NCBI RefSeq assembly: GCF_041687175.1
Contig: NZ_JAWLCK010000001.1
Coordinates: 45,040-109,039, forward strand
Direction of reading: 5' to 3'
DNA from: Lutispora sp041687175
GTDB lineage: Bacteria; Bacillota; Clostridia; Lutisporales; Lutisporaceae
Length of the DNA stretch: 64,000 nucleotides
In this document: piece by piece, positions 8,576 through 17,699 of the stretch
How positions within the stretch are numbered: position 1 is the stretch's first letter
Layout of the letters: each line of letters begins with the position of its first letter
Translations under genes and position numbers: made by a program
Notes under the pieces: generated by a model
Databases searched by the model: none
Told to the model about the DNA's origin: nothing
Seen by the model: only the letters and a program-made list of their open reading frames with translations

Positions 8576-9352
8576 TTATCCAAGTTTTTTCAGCTCATCA
8601 ATCAGTTTATCATTCAATATTTTTATATGGGTTCCTTTCATTCCTAAAGACCTAGACTCAATAACTCCTGCACTTTCAAATTTTCTTAAGGCATTTACTA
8701 TTACCGATCTTGTGATCCCAACTTTATCAGCTATTTTGCTTGCTACTAGTAAACCTTCGTTTCCACCTAACTCTTTAAATATGTGTTCTACTGCTTCAAG
8801 TTCTGAATAGGACAATGTGCTTATTGCCATTTGTACTACTGCTTTTTTCCTTGCTTCCTCTTCTATTTCCTCTTGTTTAGAGCGAAGCATTTCCATGCCT
8901 ACAACTGTTGCTGAATATTCCATCACTACCAAGTCTTCTTCGATAAACTTATCTTCAAACTTACCTAGCATAATGGTACCTAATCTTTCCCCACTGCCAT
9001 AGACTGGAACAATTGTAGAATATCTAAAGTCCATGGTGCATACTTTGCTATTATCTACTACACAAAGATTATCCGTCTTTTCAATATTTGCTTGTGTTTC
9101 TGTAACACTCAGTAATCTATCATTATAGTCATCGGGAAATTTCCTGTCTGCTAGTATTTCATTATTGACAATGCTACACTCCATAGCTCTACAGAGGCCA
9201 TAGCCTAGAACCCTGCCTTTTTTGCTTATGATATACACATTTGCATTCAAAACTTCGCTTATTATGCTGCATAGTTCTTTAAAAGATACAGGTTGTGGCC
9301 CTGTCATTTGTAATACTTTATTAACTTTCCTTACTTTCTCCAATAATGTCAT
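8576..9352 (-). CDS. codY: GTP- and branched-chain-amino-acid-sensing global repressor CodY
   Basis: 258 residues, full length. The N-terminal GAF-type sensor domain (starting LLEKVRKVNKVLQMTG) binds isoleucine, leucine or valine in the family. The C-terminal winged helix-turn-helix (SKIADKVGITRSVIVNALRKFESAGVIESRSLG, around 200-235) binds AATTTTCWGAAAATT boxes. CodY represses nutrient scavenging, motility and other stationary-phase genes when GTP and branched-chain amino acids are high. It is the last gene of an hslV-hslU-codY unit; AGGAGG precedes the ATG. The same hslVU-codY-flagellar order is found in Bacillus. A candidate CodY box lies upstream of hslV (see 11328). Confidence 0.98.
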   Translation of the reverse strand: MTLLEKVRKVNKVLQMTGPQPVSFKELCSIISEVLNANVYIISKKGRVLGYGLCRAMECSIVNNEILADRKFPDDYNDRLLSVTETQANIEKTDNLCVVDNSKVCTMDFRYSTIVPVYGSGERLGTIMLGKFEDKFIEEDLVVMEYSATVVGMEMLRSKQEEIEEEARKKAVVQMAISTLSYSELEAVEHIFKELGGNEGLLVASKIADKVGITRSVIVNALRKFESAGVIESRSLGMKGTHIKILNDKLIDELKKLG

Positions 9353-9370
9353 TCAAAAATTCCTCCTACT

Positions 9371-10759
9371 TTATATGATATATCTGTTAGTATCTTTTTC
9401 TCTTAAATTGCTAGATAATATTTTTCTGACATACTCTTTTGTAATGATGAACTGCTTTTCTTCAATTTCAGAAGCATTAAAGGACAATTCTTCGAATAGC
9501 TTTTCCATAACAGTATATAGCCGTCTTGCTCCAATATCCTCTGTTTGCTCATTCATTATAGCTGCGATCTCTGCTATTTCATCGACTGCTTCTTCTTCAA
9601 ATTCTATTTCTAGGCCTTCTGTTGATAACAATGCTTTGTACTGTTTTATCAGGGCATTATTGGTTTTAGTCAATATTTCTTTAAAATTTTCCTTTGTTAA
9701 ACTGGTCAATTCTACCCTTACAGGAAAGCGTCCCTGGAGCTCAGGAATCAGATCCGTTACCTTTGAAACATGAAATGCACCTGCTCCAATGAATAACATA
9801 TGATCTGTCTTTACTGGCCCATACTTTGTCATTACTGTGCTTCCCTCAACAATAGGAAGTATGTCTCTTTGTACTCCCTCCCTCGAAACATCAGGACCTC
9901 CTGAATAATCTTTTCCTGCAATTTTATCTATTTCATCAATAAAAATAATGCCTCTTTCTTCAGCTCTGATTATGGCTTCATCAATTACAGCATCCATATC
10001 TATTAATTTCTGTGCCTCTTGCTGGGTAAGTATCTTGAGTGCATCTTTTATTGTCATCTTCTTTTTCTTAATTTTTTTCGGAAATATATTACCAAGCATA
10101 TCTTGAATATTTATGCTCATTTGTTCAATGCCAACTCCGGAAAACATATCAATGGTAGATGATGAATTATCTTCTACCTCTATCTCAACAATCTGATCGT
10201 CCAGTTCTCCTCTTCTTATCTTTTCTTTTATATAAAATCTATTCATTATTATCTTTTCGTCATCATCATCTTGCACTTCATCTTCTTTGGACTGATAATT
10301 AAACAAAGCTTCAAAAGGGTTGTTATCCCTCCTGCCCTTTTTTAATGATGGCACTAATACTTTTCCTAAGTGGTCTACCGCAGCTTCAAATGCCTTTTCA
10401 TTTACTTCTTGGCTTTTTTCTGCTTTAACAATACGAATTGATGTTTCAACAATATCTCTAATTATAGACTCTACATCACGACCTACATATCCAACTTCGG
10501 TAAATTTAGTTGCTTCTACCTTTATGAAAGGGGCATTAACAAGCTTAGCAAGCCTTCTTGCTATTTCAGTTTTCCCAACCCCAGTGGGGCCTATCATTAG
10601 AATATTCTTAGGAGTAATCTCACTTTTTATATCATCCGGTAATTGGTTCCTCCTATATCTGTTCCTTAATGCAACAGCTACAGACTTTTTTGCACCTTTC
10701 TGCCCTACTATATACTTATCCAGCTCTTCTACTATTTGTTTTGGAGTCAATTCAATCAT
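9371..10759 (-). CDS. hslU: ATP-dependent protease ATPase subunit HslU (ClpY)
   Basis: 462-residue AAA+ unfoldase that feeds substrates to the HslV peptidase. The N-terminus (TPKQIVEELDKYIVGQ) is typical. The P-loop GPTGVGKT is at about 57-64 and the Walker B motif is GIIFIDEIDKIA. The inserted I domain lies between them and contains acidic and charged low-complexity stretches (DEVQDDDDEK). The C-terminal sensor region is EQTEDIGARRLYTVMEKLFEE. Lies 10 bases downstream of hslV, with GGAGG before the ATG. Confidence 0.97.
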   Translation of the reverse strand: MIELTPKQIVEELDKYIVGQKGAKKSVAVALRNRYRRNQLPDDIKSEITPKNILMIGPTGVGKTEIARRLAKLVNAPFIKVEATKFTEVGYVGRDVESIIRDIVETSIRIVKAEKSQEVNEKAFEAAVDHLGKVLVPSLKKGRRDNNPFEALFNYQSKEDEVQDDDDEKIIMNRFYIKEKIRRGELDDQIVEIEVEDNSSSTIDMFSGVGIEQMSINIQDMLGNIFPKKIKKKKMTIKDALKILTQQEAQKLIDMDAVIDEAIIRAEERGIIFIDEIDKIAGKDYSGGPDVSREGVQRDILPIVEGSTVMTKYGPVKTDHMLFIGAGAFHVSKVTDLIPELQGRFPVRVELTSLTKENFKEILTKTNNALIKQYKALLSTEGLEIEFEEEAVDEIAEIAAIMNEQTEDIGARRLYTVMEKLFEELSFNASEIEEKQFIITKEYVRKILSSNLREKDTNRYII

Positions 10760-10769
10760 AAAAAACCTC

Positions 10770-11300
10770 CTAGACCACTTCTACAATTATATTGCTATTA
10801 GTATAGACACATATAGATGCAGCTATCTCAAGAGATTTCTTAGCTATTTCCTCTGCACTAAGTTCTGTATTATAATATAAAGCTTTTGCTGCAGCTAATG
10901 CATAATTCCCACCTGAGCCTATTGCAATAAATCCTTCATCCGGCTCTATAACTTCTCCTCCACCGGAGATAACCAACAGTGTTTCATTGTTTGCAGCTAT
11001 CAACATAGCCTCCAAATTTCTAAGTACTTTATCTTTTCTCCATTCTCTGGCTAATTCCACAGCAGCTCTTTTAAGATTTCCTCCATATTGTTCTAATTTT
11101 TCCTCAAATTTTTCTGATAAAGCAAATGCATCTGATACAGACCCTGCAAAACCAACTAAAACTTTACCATTATATAACCTACGAATCTTTTTGGCTGTAG
11201 ATTTAATAATAGTATTTTGACCTAAAGTAACCTGTCCATCACCAGCAATTGCACATTTACCATTTTTTAAGACCCCAGCTATGGTTGTCCCGTTAAACAT
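10770..11300 (-). CDS. hslV: ATP-dependent protease peptidase subunit HslV (ClpQ)
   Basis: 176-residue proteasome-beta-like peptidase forming a double hexamer with HslU caps. The N-terminus reads MFNGTTIAGVLKNGKCAIAG. The nucleophile threonine follows a four-residue leader (MFNG), which presumably must be removed for activity, in contrast to the two-residue start of the E. coli enzyme. GDGQVTLGQ and GSGGNYALAAAKAL are family motifs. GGAGG precedes the ATG. In Bacillus, xerC (codV) and trmFO lie between topA and clpQ; here they are absent and a 191-base intergenic region with its own candidate promoter takes their place. Confidence 0.97.
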   Translation of the reverse strand: MFNGTTIAGVLKNGKCAIAGDGQVTLGQNTIIKSTAKKIRRLYNGKVLVGFAGSVSDAFALSEKFEEKLEQYGGNLKRAAVELAREWRKDKVLRNLEAMLIAANNETLLVISGGGEVIEPDEGFIAIGSGGNYALAAAKALYYNTELSAEEIAKKSLEIAASICVYTNSNIIVEVV

Positions 11301-11327
11301 AAAATTCCTCCAGTTGACATCATTGCT

Positions 11328-11342
11328 AATATTTTGAATATT
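11328..11342 (-). promoter_or_regulatory. Possible CodY box upstream of hslV
   Basis: The minus strand reads AATATTCAAAATATT, three mismatches from the CodY consensus AATTTTCWGAAAATT. It lies between the candidate hslV promoter and the hslV start, which would suit autoregulation of the hslVU-codY unit. AT-rich sequence yields such matches by chance, so this is tentative. Confidence 0.25.
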
Positions 11343-11371
11343 CTTACAAATCTAAAAGCCCATCAAAGTAC

Positions 11372-11400
11372 ATAATAACATAACAATTATTATTAATCAA
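11372..11400 (-). promoter_or_regulatory. Candidate SigA promoter for hslV-hslU-codY
   Basis: TTGATT (11395-11400), 17 bases, TATTAT (11372-11377) on the minus strand; predicted start near 11365, about 65 bases before hslV. The surrounding 191-base gap between topA and hslV is AT-rich and shows no clear terminator for topA. Confidence 0.4.
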
Positions 11401-11491
11401 TATTTATTAATATATCATTTTTATACCAATATGCTCACTATTATCATATGCTTAGTACTAATAACTTTTACTTTTATTAAAGGCTTTACAC

Positions 11492-13579
11492 TCACTTATC
11501 TATTTTTTTCTCAAAATCACATTCTTTATTTAAGCATTTCAATATATTTTGCTTGCTATTCTGCTTTTTAGCTAAATGGCTCCCACACTTAGGACAAACT
11601 TCTTTTGTAGGCTCATCCCAACTAGTAAAATCGCAGCTAGGATAATTGCTGCATCCATAGAACTTTCTACCTTTTTTTGTCTTTCTGGCAATCAATTGTC
11701 CACTGTCGCATTTAGGACATTTTATACCTGTGTTTTCAACAATAGCCTTTGTATTTCTGCATTCTGGAAAACCTGGGCATGCAAGAAATTTGCCATATCT
11801 ACTCATTTTATAAACTAAGTTTCTTCCACAATACTCACATACCTCATCGCTCACTTCATCAGGAATCTCTATTTTCCCTATGCTTTCTTCCGCTATTTCT
11901 AATGCTTTCTCAAATGGCATGTAAAACTTCCTTATAACATCAATCCATTTTTCCTCACCATCAGCAATATTGTCCAAATCTCTCTCCATATTAGCTGTAA
12001 ACTCTACATTAATAATATCCTTAAAATTGTCTATTAAAAGCTTTGTTACAGCTTCACCCAGTTCAGTTGTTTTAAGATACTTCTTTTCTTTTACTACATA
12101 ACCCCTGGCTAATATTGTGGATATTATTGGCGCATAAGTACTGGGTCTGCCTATGCCCTTCTCTTCTAAAGCCCTTACCAATGTTGCCTCTGTATATCTC
12201 GGTGGCGGTTCTGTAAAATGCTGCTTCGGTTCAAGTTTCTTGAGTTTCAAAATCTGACCCTCATTTATTTCAGGCAGAATTATATCCTTTTCTTCTTCTT
12301 TTTCATCTTTGCCTTCAGTATATACCAGCATAAATCCAAGAAATTTGATACTGCTACCAGTAGCTCTAAATATATAATCCCCCGCAGTAATATCAATTGT
12401 TACAACATCGTATATAGCTGGCTCCATTTGGCTGGCAATAAATCTTGTCCATATTAAGTTATATAGTTTATATTGATCTTTTTCCAATGAATCTTTTATC
12501 AAATTTGGTTCCCTAAAAGCTGATGTAGGTCTTATTCCTTCGTGAGCGTCTTGCACTTTCTTACTGGATTTTACTTGAAGATTATTCTTTCTATAATACT
12601 TCTCACCATATCTATCAATTATAAACTGCTTTGCATCTGCTCTTGCTTCTTCAGATAACCTTGTGGAATCTGTTCTGATGTAGCTCACCAAACCAACTGT
12701 ACCTTCGCCTTTTATATCTATACCTTCATATAGTCGTTGGGCTATCATCATTGTTTTTTTAGTAGAGAAACCTAATTTTCTATAAGCCTCCTGCTGCAAA
12801 CTGCTGGTAGTAAAGGGTAAAGGAGCGTTTCTTTTCTTTTCGCCTTTTTTTATTTTAGCAACCTTGTACTCTTGTCCTTCTAAACTCTTCAGCAATGCAT
12901 CCATTTCTTCTTGTGTATTTATTTCTATCTTATTCTCTTTATTCCCATAGAATTTTGCCTCTATAGTCTTTTTTGATTTGTTATCAAGAAGTTTTGCATT
13001 CAAATCCCAGTATTCTTTCGGTACAAAGGCTCTTATTTCTTCTTCTCTATCATAAACAAGCTTTACCGCAACAGATTGAACCCTACCTGCGCTTAGACCC
13101 TTTTTTACCTTTTTCCAAAGCAATGGACTTATCTTATACCCTACAAGCCTATCCAAAACCCTTCTTGCCTGCTGAGCATCTACCAAGTCCATGTTAATAC
13201 TTCTTGGCTTCTTTATAGCATTTTTAACTGCAGTTTTTGTGATTTCATTAAATTCGATTCTGCAATCATCCATCGGATCTATGCCTAAAACCTTTGACAG
13301 ATGCCATGAAATGGCTTCACCTTCTCTATCAGGGTCTGTTGCTAATAAAATTTTGTCGCAACTCTTTGCTTCTTTCCTTAACTTTTCTAAAGTTTTTCCT
13401 TTGCCTCTAATAGTAATATATTTAGGTTCAAAATTATTATCTACATCTATACCAAGCTGACTTTTAGGTAAATCCCTAATATGTCCCATGGTTGCCTCAA
13501 CCTTATAACTAGAACTCAAAAACTTTTTTATAGTCTTTACTTTTGCTGGTGACTCAACTATAACTAATGTTGTTTTCAA
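11492..13579 (-). CDS. topA: DNA topoisomerase I
   Basis: 695-residue type IA topoisomerase that relaxes negative supercoils. The TOPRIM domain is at the N-terminus (VIVESPAKVKTI; metal-binding DPDREGE at about 82-88). The catalytic tyrosine is Tyr300 in GLVSYIRTDSTRLSE. The C-terminus has three four-cysteine zinc ribbons (CEYCGRN...CPGFPEC, CPKCDSG...CSNYPSC, CPKCGSH...CLNKEC). It starts with TTG at 13579 behind GGAGTG. It has its own strong promoter just upstream and follows dprA. Confidence 0.98.
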   Translation of the reverse strand: MKTTLVIVESPAKVKTIKKFLSSSYKVEATMGHIRDLPKSQLGIDVDNNFEPKYITIRGKGKTLEKLRKEAKSCDKILLATDPDREGEAISWHLSKVLGIDPMDDCRIEFNEITKTAVKNAIKKPRSINMDLVDAQQARRVLDRLVGYKISPLLWKKVKKGLSAGRVQSVAVKLVYDREEEIRAFVPKEYWDLNAKLLDNKSKKTIEAKFYGNKENKIEINTQEEMDALLKSLEGQEYKVAKIKKGEKKRNAPLPFTTSSLQQEAYRKLGFSTKKTMMIAQRLYEGIDIKGEGTVGLVSYIRTDSTRLSEEARADAKQFIIDRYGEKYYRKNNLQVKSSKKVQDAHEGIRPTSAFREPNLIKDSLEKDQYKLYNLIWTRFIASQMEPAIYDVVTIDITAGDYIFRATGSSIKFLGFMLVYTEGKDEKEEEKDIILPEINEGQILKLKKLEPKQHFTEPPPRYTEATLVRALEEKGIGRPSTYAPIISTILARGYVVKEKKYLKTTELGEAVTKLLIDNFKDIINVEFTANMERDLDNIADGEEKWIDVIRKFYMPFEKALEIAEESIGKIEIPDEVSDEVCEYCGRNLVYKMSRYGKFLACPGFPECRNTKAIVENTGIKCPKCDSGQLIARKTKKGRKFYGCSNYPSCDFTSWDEPTKEVCPKCGSHLAKKQNSKQNILKCLNKECDFEKKIDK

Positions 13580-13611
13580 TATTTTTCACTCCAATTAAAA
13601 AATCAATTTAG

Positions 13612-13640
13612 ATTATAACAGAACTAAATAATATAATCAA
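13612..13640 (-). promoter_or_regulatory. SigA promoter for topA
   Basis: TTGATT (13635-13640), 17-base spacer, TATAAT (13612-13617) on the minus strand, with a TG one base ahead of the -10 (extended -10). It lies in the 76-base dprA-topA gap; the predicted start near 13605 gives a leader of about 26 bases. Confidence 0.7.
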
Positions 13641-13655
13641 AGATTTCACAATTAT

Positions 13656-14735
13656 TTAATATTTCCTATAATAAGTATTACTTATTTCTTTAATCATACC
13701 CTTAATTTCTAATTGAACAACCTTTGATATTATCATAGCAGTATCCATATCCATATCTTCAATAATCTGATCTATGGTTTTACCTGAAGATTCCAGGCAT
13801 TTCAATATTGATTTATCTATATCATCCAGTTCTTCAATCTGATTAGTATGCTTGATATCTCTTACTTCTATTCCATACTCTTCTAATATATCATTTACAC
13901 ATGTAACCAATTTAGCACCATCCTTTATAAGTGCGTTGGTACCCATGCTATTAGGCATACCTATATTACCAGGCACTGCAAATACATCTCTTCCTTGCTC
14001 TAGGGCAAAATTAGCCGTAATTAATGAGCCACTTTTTTCATTTGCTTCGACTATTACTATACCTTTTGAGACTCCACTGATTATTCTATTTCTAGCAGGG
14101 AAGTTCTGAGGAACAGCTTCTATGCCAAGGGGATATTCAGAAATTATAGCTCCATTTTTTATTATTTCCTTCGCTAAGTTATAACCGCTTCTGGGATATA
14201 CAAAGTTTAGTCCGCATGCAAATACCGCTATAGTCCTTCCCCCAGCTTTTAAAGCACCTCTATGAGCTGCTGAATCAATCCCTAAAGCCATACCGCTTAC
14301 CACCGTTATACCTGCTTCAGCCAATTCCATCCCCAATTTTTCAGCTGTCTTCAGGCCATAATCTGAGGCCTTTCTCGAGCCAACCACAGCTATAGAATTA
14401 ACATCTGATGCTTGGAGATTGCCTTTAACATATAATACAGGAGGTGGATCATATATATTTTTCAAGTTCTCAGGATATTCCTCTTCGTCTATAGTATAGA
14501 CTTTTATATCATTTTCTTTCAGTTTTTTCAGATATCTGTGGATTTTATCAATATCTCTTTTAGTGACTATTATATCAACAATTTTTTCATTTAATATACC
14601 TGATTTTAATAATTCATTTCTATCACTTTCAAAAACTCTTTTAGCACTACCAAAATATTTTATTAAAGAAACATATTTTCTAGAACCTATATGCGGCAAA
14701 CCAGACAACCATATACAATATTTCTTGTCCTCCAT
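13656..14735 (-). CDS. dprA: DNA-processing protein DprA (Smf)
   Basis: About 359 residues. DprA binds incoming single-stranded DNA during transformation and loads RecA. The central Rossmann-like domain is clear: SIAVVGSRKASDYG, SGMALGIDSAAHRGAL, AVFACGLNFVYPRSG and FPARNRIISG around residues 110-220. A C-terminal winged-helix-like part (LESSGKTIDQIIEDM) follows. The ATG at 14735 was chosen because GGAGG lies 7 bases before it; the in-frame ATG at 14747 is part of that ribosome site. Divergent from comM, another competence-associated gene, with a strong promoter immediately upstream. Confidence 0.96.
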   Translation of the reverse strand: MEDKKYCIWLSGLPHIGSRKYVSLIKYFGSAKRVFESDRNELLKSGILNEKIVDIIVTKRDIDKIHRYLKKLKENDIKVYTIDEEEYPENLKNIYDPPPVLYVKGNLQASDVNSIAVVGSRKASDYGLKTAEKLGMELAEAGITVVSGMALGIDSAAHRGALKAGGRTIAVFACGLNFVYPRSGYNLAKEIIKNGAIISEYPLGIEAVPQNFPARNRIISGVSKGIVIVEANEKSGSLITANFALEQGRDVFAVPGNIGMPNSMGTNALIKDGAKLVTCVNDILEEYGIEVRDIKHTNQIEELDDIDKSILKCLESSGKTIDQIIEDMDMDTAMIISKVVQLEIKGMIKEISNTYYRKY

Positions 14736-14769
14736 TTTGACCTCCATATAATAATTTATTTACAAGAAA

Positions 14770-14797
14770 ATTATACCTCATAATGTATTTTTATCAA
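14770..14797 (-). promoter_or_regulatory. SigA promoter for dprA
   Basis: TTGATA (14792-14797), 16 bases, TATAAT (14770-14775) on the minus strand; predicted start near 14763, 28 bases before the dprA ATG. Lies in the 182-base divergent dprA/comM region. Confidence 0.65.
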
Positions 14798-14917
14798 TTA
14801 TATAATAACTTGACTTCCATATTTGTGCAAACTTGTAACATGAATAAATTTTATAGAAGGTAAATTGTTTTATTTATGGAATATAATATTAGACTAATGA
14901 TAAATTGGGGGTATTTG

Positions 14918-16447
14918 ATGATTTACAAAGTTAATTCCTGCTCAATTTATGGAATAAATGGCTATATTGTAAAGGTTGAAGTGGATTTATCAAATGGCCT
15001 TCCAGGCTTTGATATTGTTGGTTTACCAGATACTACGGTAAAAGAATCCAAAGAAAGGGTAAAAGCAGCAATAAAAAACTCGGAGCTTCAGTTTCCTCAT
15101 AAAAGAATAACCATAAATCTCGCTCCTGCAGATATTAAAAAAGAAGGTTCCGTATTTGATCTTGCAATAGCAGCTGGTTTGCTTGTGTCATCAATGTATT
15201 TTCCTGAAGAAGCAGTAGAGAATACAATATTTCTGGGAGAACTTTCACTTGATGGTACAATAAAGGGAATTAAGGGTATTTTGCCTATGTGCATGGAAGC
15301 AAAAAAGCAAGGATTTTCAAGGGTAATCACTTCAAATGAAAATGCTCAAGAGGCTGCATTGGTAAAGGGACTAGAAATCATAGGCATTAATGATTTGAAA
15401 GAAATGGTGGAATATTTGAATGGCTCTCTAAATATAGAACCAACAGTTTTTTCCACAAAAAATCTACTAATCAATGACATAGATGATTGGGACTTCAAAG
15501 ATGTTAAGGGGCAGCATATGGTTAAAAGAGCTTTGGAAATAGCTGCTGCAGGCTCTCACAACGTCCTCATGGTTGGTCCTCCAGGCTCTGGGAAAACAAT
15601 GCTTGCAAGACGGCTTCCATCAATTCTTCCTGATATGACTTTTGAAGAAAGCCTTGAAGTTACAAAGATATATAGTGTTGCTGGATTGTTGAAAGAAGGA
15701 GAGAATCTAATTCTTAAGAGACCTTTTAGATCTCCTCATCATACAATATCCGCTGCATCCTTAACAGGAGGAGGAAGAATTCCCAAGCCCGGCGAAGTAT
15801 CCTTGGCTCATTTTGGTGTCCTATTTCTTGATGAAATGCCAGAATTCCCGAAGCATGTTCTCGAGGTATTGAGACAACCTTTGGAGGATGAATGTGTAAC
15901 AATATCCAGGGTAAACGGAACTATAACATATCCCTCCAAGTTCATGCTGATAGCATCAATAAACCCATGTCCATGCGGTTACTTCGGTGATGACAGCAAT
16001 CGTTGTAGTTGCAGTGCCACTCAAATAAAGAATTATATAGGAAAGATTTCCGGTCCCTTGATGGATCGTATTGATCTTCACATTGAAGTTAAGCCTGTGA
16101 AATTCAATGATTTAAGCAATGACAGCAAAAGCGAAAGCTCTTCATCAATCAAAGAGAGGATCAATAAAGCCAGGGAAATACAATTAAAGAGATATGCTAA
16201 AGATGGGATATATTTTAATTCTCAATTAAAACCCAAGCATATGAATAAGTATTGTAAAATTGGCCAAAAAGAAAAAACACTGCTGAAAAACGCCTTTGAA
16301 AAGTATAACATGAGCGCTAGAGCTTTTAACAGGATATTGAAAGTTGCAAGAACCATAGCCGATCTGGATTATTCGGAGAATATCAATATGAATCATATAG
16401 CAGAAGCTATACAGCATAGAACCCTGGATAAAAAATATATGCTTTAA
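14918..16447 (+). CDS. comM: Mg-chelatase-like AAA ATPase ComM (YifB family)
   Basis: 509 residues, the usual family length. The N-terminal fold is a Lon-protease-like domain (YGIVKVEVDLSNGLPGFDIVGLPD type; FLGELSLDGTIKGIKGILP). The AAA+ domain has P-loop GPPGSGKTM, Walker B FLDEMPEF and sensor SINPCPCGYFGD, with four clustered cysteines at CPCGYFGDDSNRCSC. The C-terminal Mg-chelatase subunit-like helical domain is GRKxx-type. ComM is a helicase promoting branch migration during natural transformation in other bacteria. Start: the ATG at 14918 has GGGGG ahead; an upstream in-frame ATG (14876) adds 14 unlikely residues. Convergent with mnmM, only 7 bases apart. Confidence 0.95.
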   Translation: MIYKVNSCSIYGINGYIVKVEVDLSNGLPGFDIVGLPDTTVKESKERVKAAIKNSELQFPHKRITINLAPADIKKEGSVFDLAIAAGLLVSSMYFPEEAVENTIFLGELSLDGTIKGIKGILPMCMEAKKQGFSRVITSNENAQEAALVKGLEIIGINDLKEMVEYLNGSLNIEPTVFSTKNLLINDIDDWDFKDVKGQHMVKRALEIAAAGSHNVLMVGPPGSGKTMLARRLPSILPDMTFEESLEVTKIYSVAGLLKEGENLILKRPFRSPHHTISAASLTGGGRIPKPGEVSLAHFGVLFLDEMPEFPKHVLEVLRQPLEDECVTISRVNGTITYPSKFMLIASINPCPCGYFGDDSNRCSCSATQIKNYIGKISGPLMDRIDLHIEVKPVKFNDLSNDSKSESSSSIKERINKAREIQLKRYAKDGIYFNSQLKPKHMNKYCKIGQKEKTLLKNAFEKYNMSARAFNRILKVARTIADLDYSENINMNHIAEAIQHRTLDKKYML

Positions 16448-16454
16448 TCTATTA

Positions 16455-17018
16455 TCAACTAATTTTTTCTATGCATATGGCTATAGGGGGACAGTTGATT
16501 TGATTAACAAACTCGTGGACTAATACTACAGCTTTTTTATAATCTATAGACTTTACATACTCCATTATGGCTTCTTTCTCTTCGAACCCACTGTCTCCCC
16601 CATAGTAAACAGCCATCATGATTATCCCGCCAGGCTTAAGAAGTTCCAGCGATTTTTCTATTGCCATAATTGTGCTGGAGGGTTTTGTACCTATTGAATG
16701 GTCTCCTCCCGGCAGATACCCTAGATTGAACATGACCGCTTTTATACCATTGGGTACATACTTATCCATATTCTCATGACCATCTTTAATAAGTACAACT
16801 CTTTTCTCAACATTATTATATATAAGCCTTTTTTTAGTATTTTCAATAGCCTTATCCTGTATATCAAAAGCAAATACTTTTCCCTCATCTCCAACAAGCT
16901 TCGCAAGAAAGACTGTATCATTACCATTTCCAGCTGTAGCATCAACAACCACATCGCCTTGTGAAACTATTTTTTCTACAATCCTATGAGATATATCAAG
17001 CGCATTTTTTAAAAACAT
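16455..17018 (-). CDS. mnmM: tRNA wobble-uridine methyltransferase MnmM-like (YtqB family)
   Basis: 187-residue class I SAM-dependent methyltransferase. The SAM-binding motif VVDATAGNGNDTVFLAKLVG (about 23-42) is followed by FAFDIQDKAIENT, and later by the family-specific FNLGYLPGGDHSI. These match YtqB, which in Bacillus methylates nm5(s2)U34 of tRNA (MnmM); older annotation calls it an rRNA methylase. The tRNA role is inferred from the family. AGGAGT precedes the ATG. Follows yraN by 25 bases. Confidence 0.8.
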   Translation of the reverse strand: MFLKNALDISHRIVEKIVSQGDVVVDATAGNGNDTVFLAKLVGDEGKVFAFDIQDKAIENTKKRLIYNNVEKRVVLIKDGHENMDKYVPNGIKAVMFNLGYLPGGDHSIGTKPSSTIMAIEKSLELLKPGGIIMMAVYYGGDSGFEEKEAIMEYVKSIDYKKAVVLVHEFVNQINCPPIAICIEKIS

Positions 17019-17043
17019 AACATTACTCCTCTAAACATTTTTC

Positions 17044-17421
17044 TCAATAGCCGTATTTGCCGGTATACTGAAATGCATCCCTAATCAAATTAATATCTAT
17101 GATCCTATCATTATCTGTTATTACTTCAACCACATCAAAGCGGCTCATCCAATTAAAAAGCTTCTTATTACTTATATATGACAATGCAATACGAACAATT
17201 TTTTTCTGTTTATGATAGTTCACTGCTTCTCCTGGTTGACCAAAGGTATTTGAACTCCTGGTTTTTACTTCAACAAACACAACGGTATCCTTGTCAGCTG
17301 CTATTATATCTATTTCACCAAGCTTACACTTGTAGTTTCTCTCTATAATACGGTATCCTTGACTCTCCAGATACTCTGCTGCTGCTTTTTCCCCTATTCC
17401 TCCCAAAAACTTATTATTCAT
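17044..17421 (-). CDS. yraN: YraN family (UPF0102) endonuclease-like protein
   Basis: 125 residues. The conserved pattern GEKAAAEYLESQGYRIIERNY ... GEIDIIAADKDTVVFVEVKTRS carries the E...D-x(n)-ExK arrangement of the restriction-endonuclease-like fold (GEIDII, FVEVKTR around residues 35-57). The cellular role is not established. The start overlaps the end of the upstream FlhB-tail-like gene by 8 bases, so the two are probably coupled. Next to rnhB and ylqH as in many Firmicutes. Confidence 0.92.
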   Translation of the reverse strand: MNNKFLGGIGEKAAAEYLESQGYRIIERNYKCKLGEIDIIAADKDTVVFVEVKTRSSNTFGQPGEAVNYHKQKKIVRIALSYISNKKLFNWMSRFDVVEVITDNDRIIDINLIRDAFQYTGKYGY

Positions 17422-17698
17422 TTCTATCTCCCTTTACCTTGTCAATATATGATATAAATGCCAATACTTCAGCCACTACAACATACAATTCAGGCGGTAT
17501 CTCGCTTCCCAACTCAAGTTTTAGCAAGCTTTCCACCAGAGCATTATTTTGAAAAACAGGAACTTTGTTTTTCTCTGCTGCTTTTATTATATTTTCTGCT
17601 ATCAACCCTTTTCCTGAAGCCACTATTCTAGGAGCTGCATCTTTTTCTCCATAGGACAGGGCTGCTGCTTTTTTAACTTCGTTTTTATTCCTGCTCAT
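17414..17698 (-). CDS. FlhB C-terminal-domain-like soluble protein (YlqH type)
   Basis: 94 residues that align with only the cytoplasmic tail of the flagellar export switch FlhB: AAALSYGEKDAAPRIVASGKG, LIAENIIKAAEKNKVPVFQN, LVESLLKLELGSEIPPELYVVVAEVLAFI. The four membrane segments and the self-cleaving NPTH motif of FlhB are missing; the protein begins about where the cleaved tail would begin. It follows, after one base, a 490-residue protein whose C-terminus resembles FliK, the natural partner of the FlhB tail. Bacillus has the same arrangement (ylqG-ylqH). Function unknown. Confidence 0.85.
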   Translation of the reverse strand: MSRNKNEVKKAAALSYGEKDAAPRIVASGKGLIAENIIKAAEKNKVPVFQNNALVESLLKLELGSEIPPELYVVVAEVLAFISYIDKVKGDRNE

Positions 17699-17699
17699 A

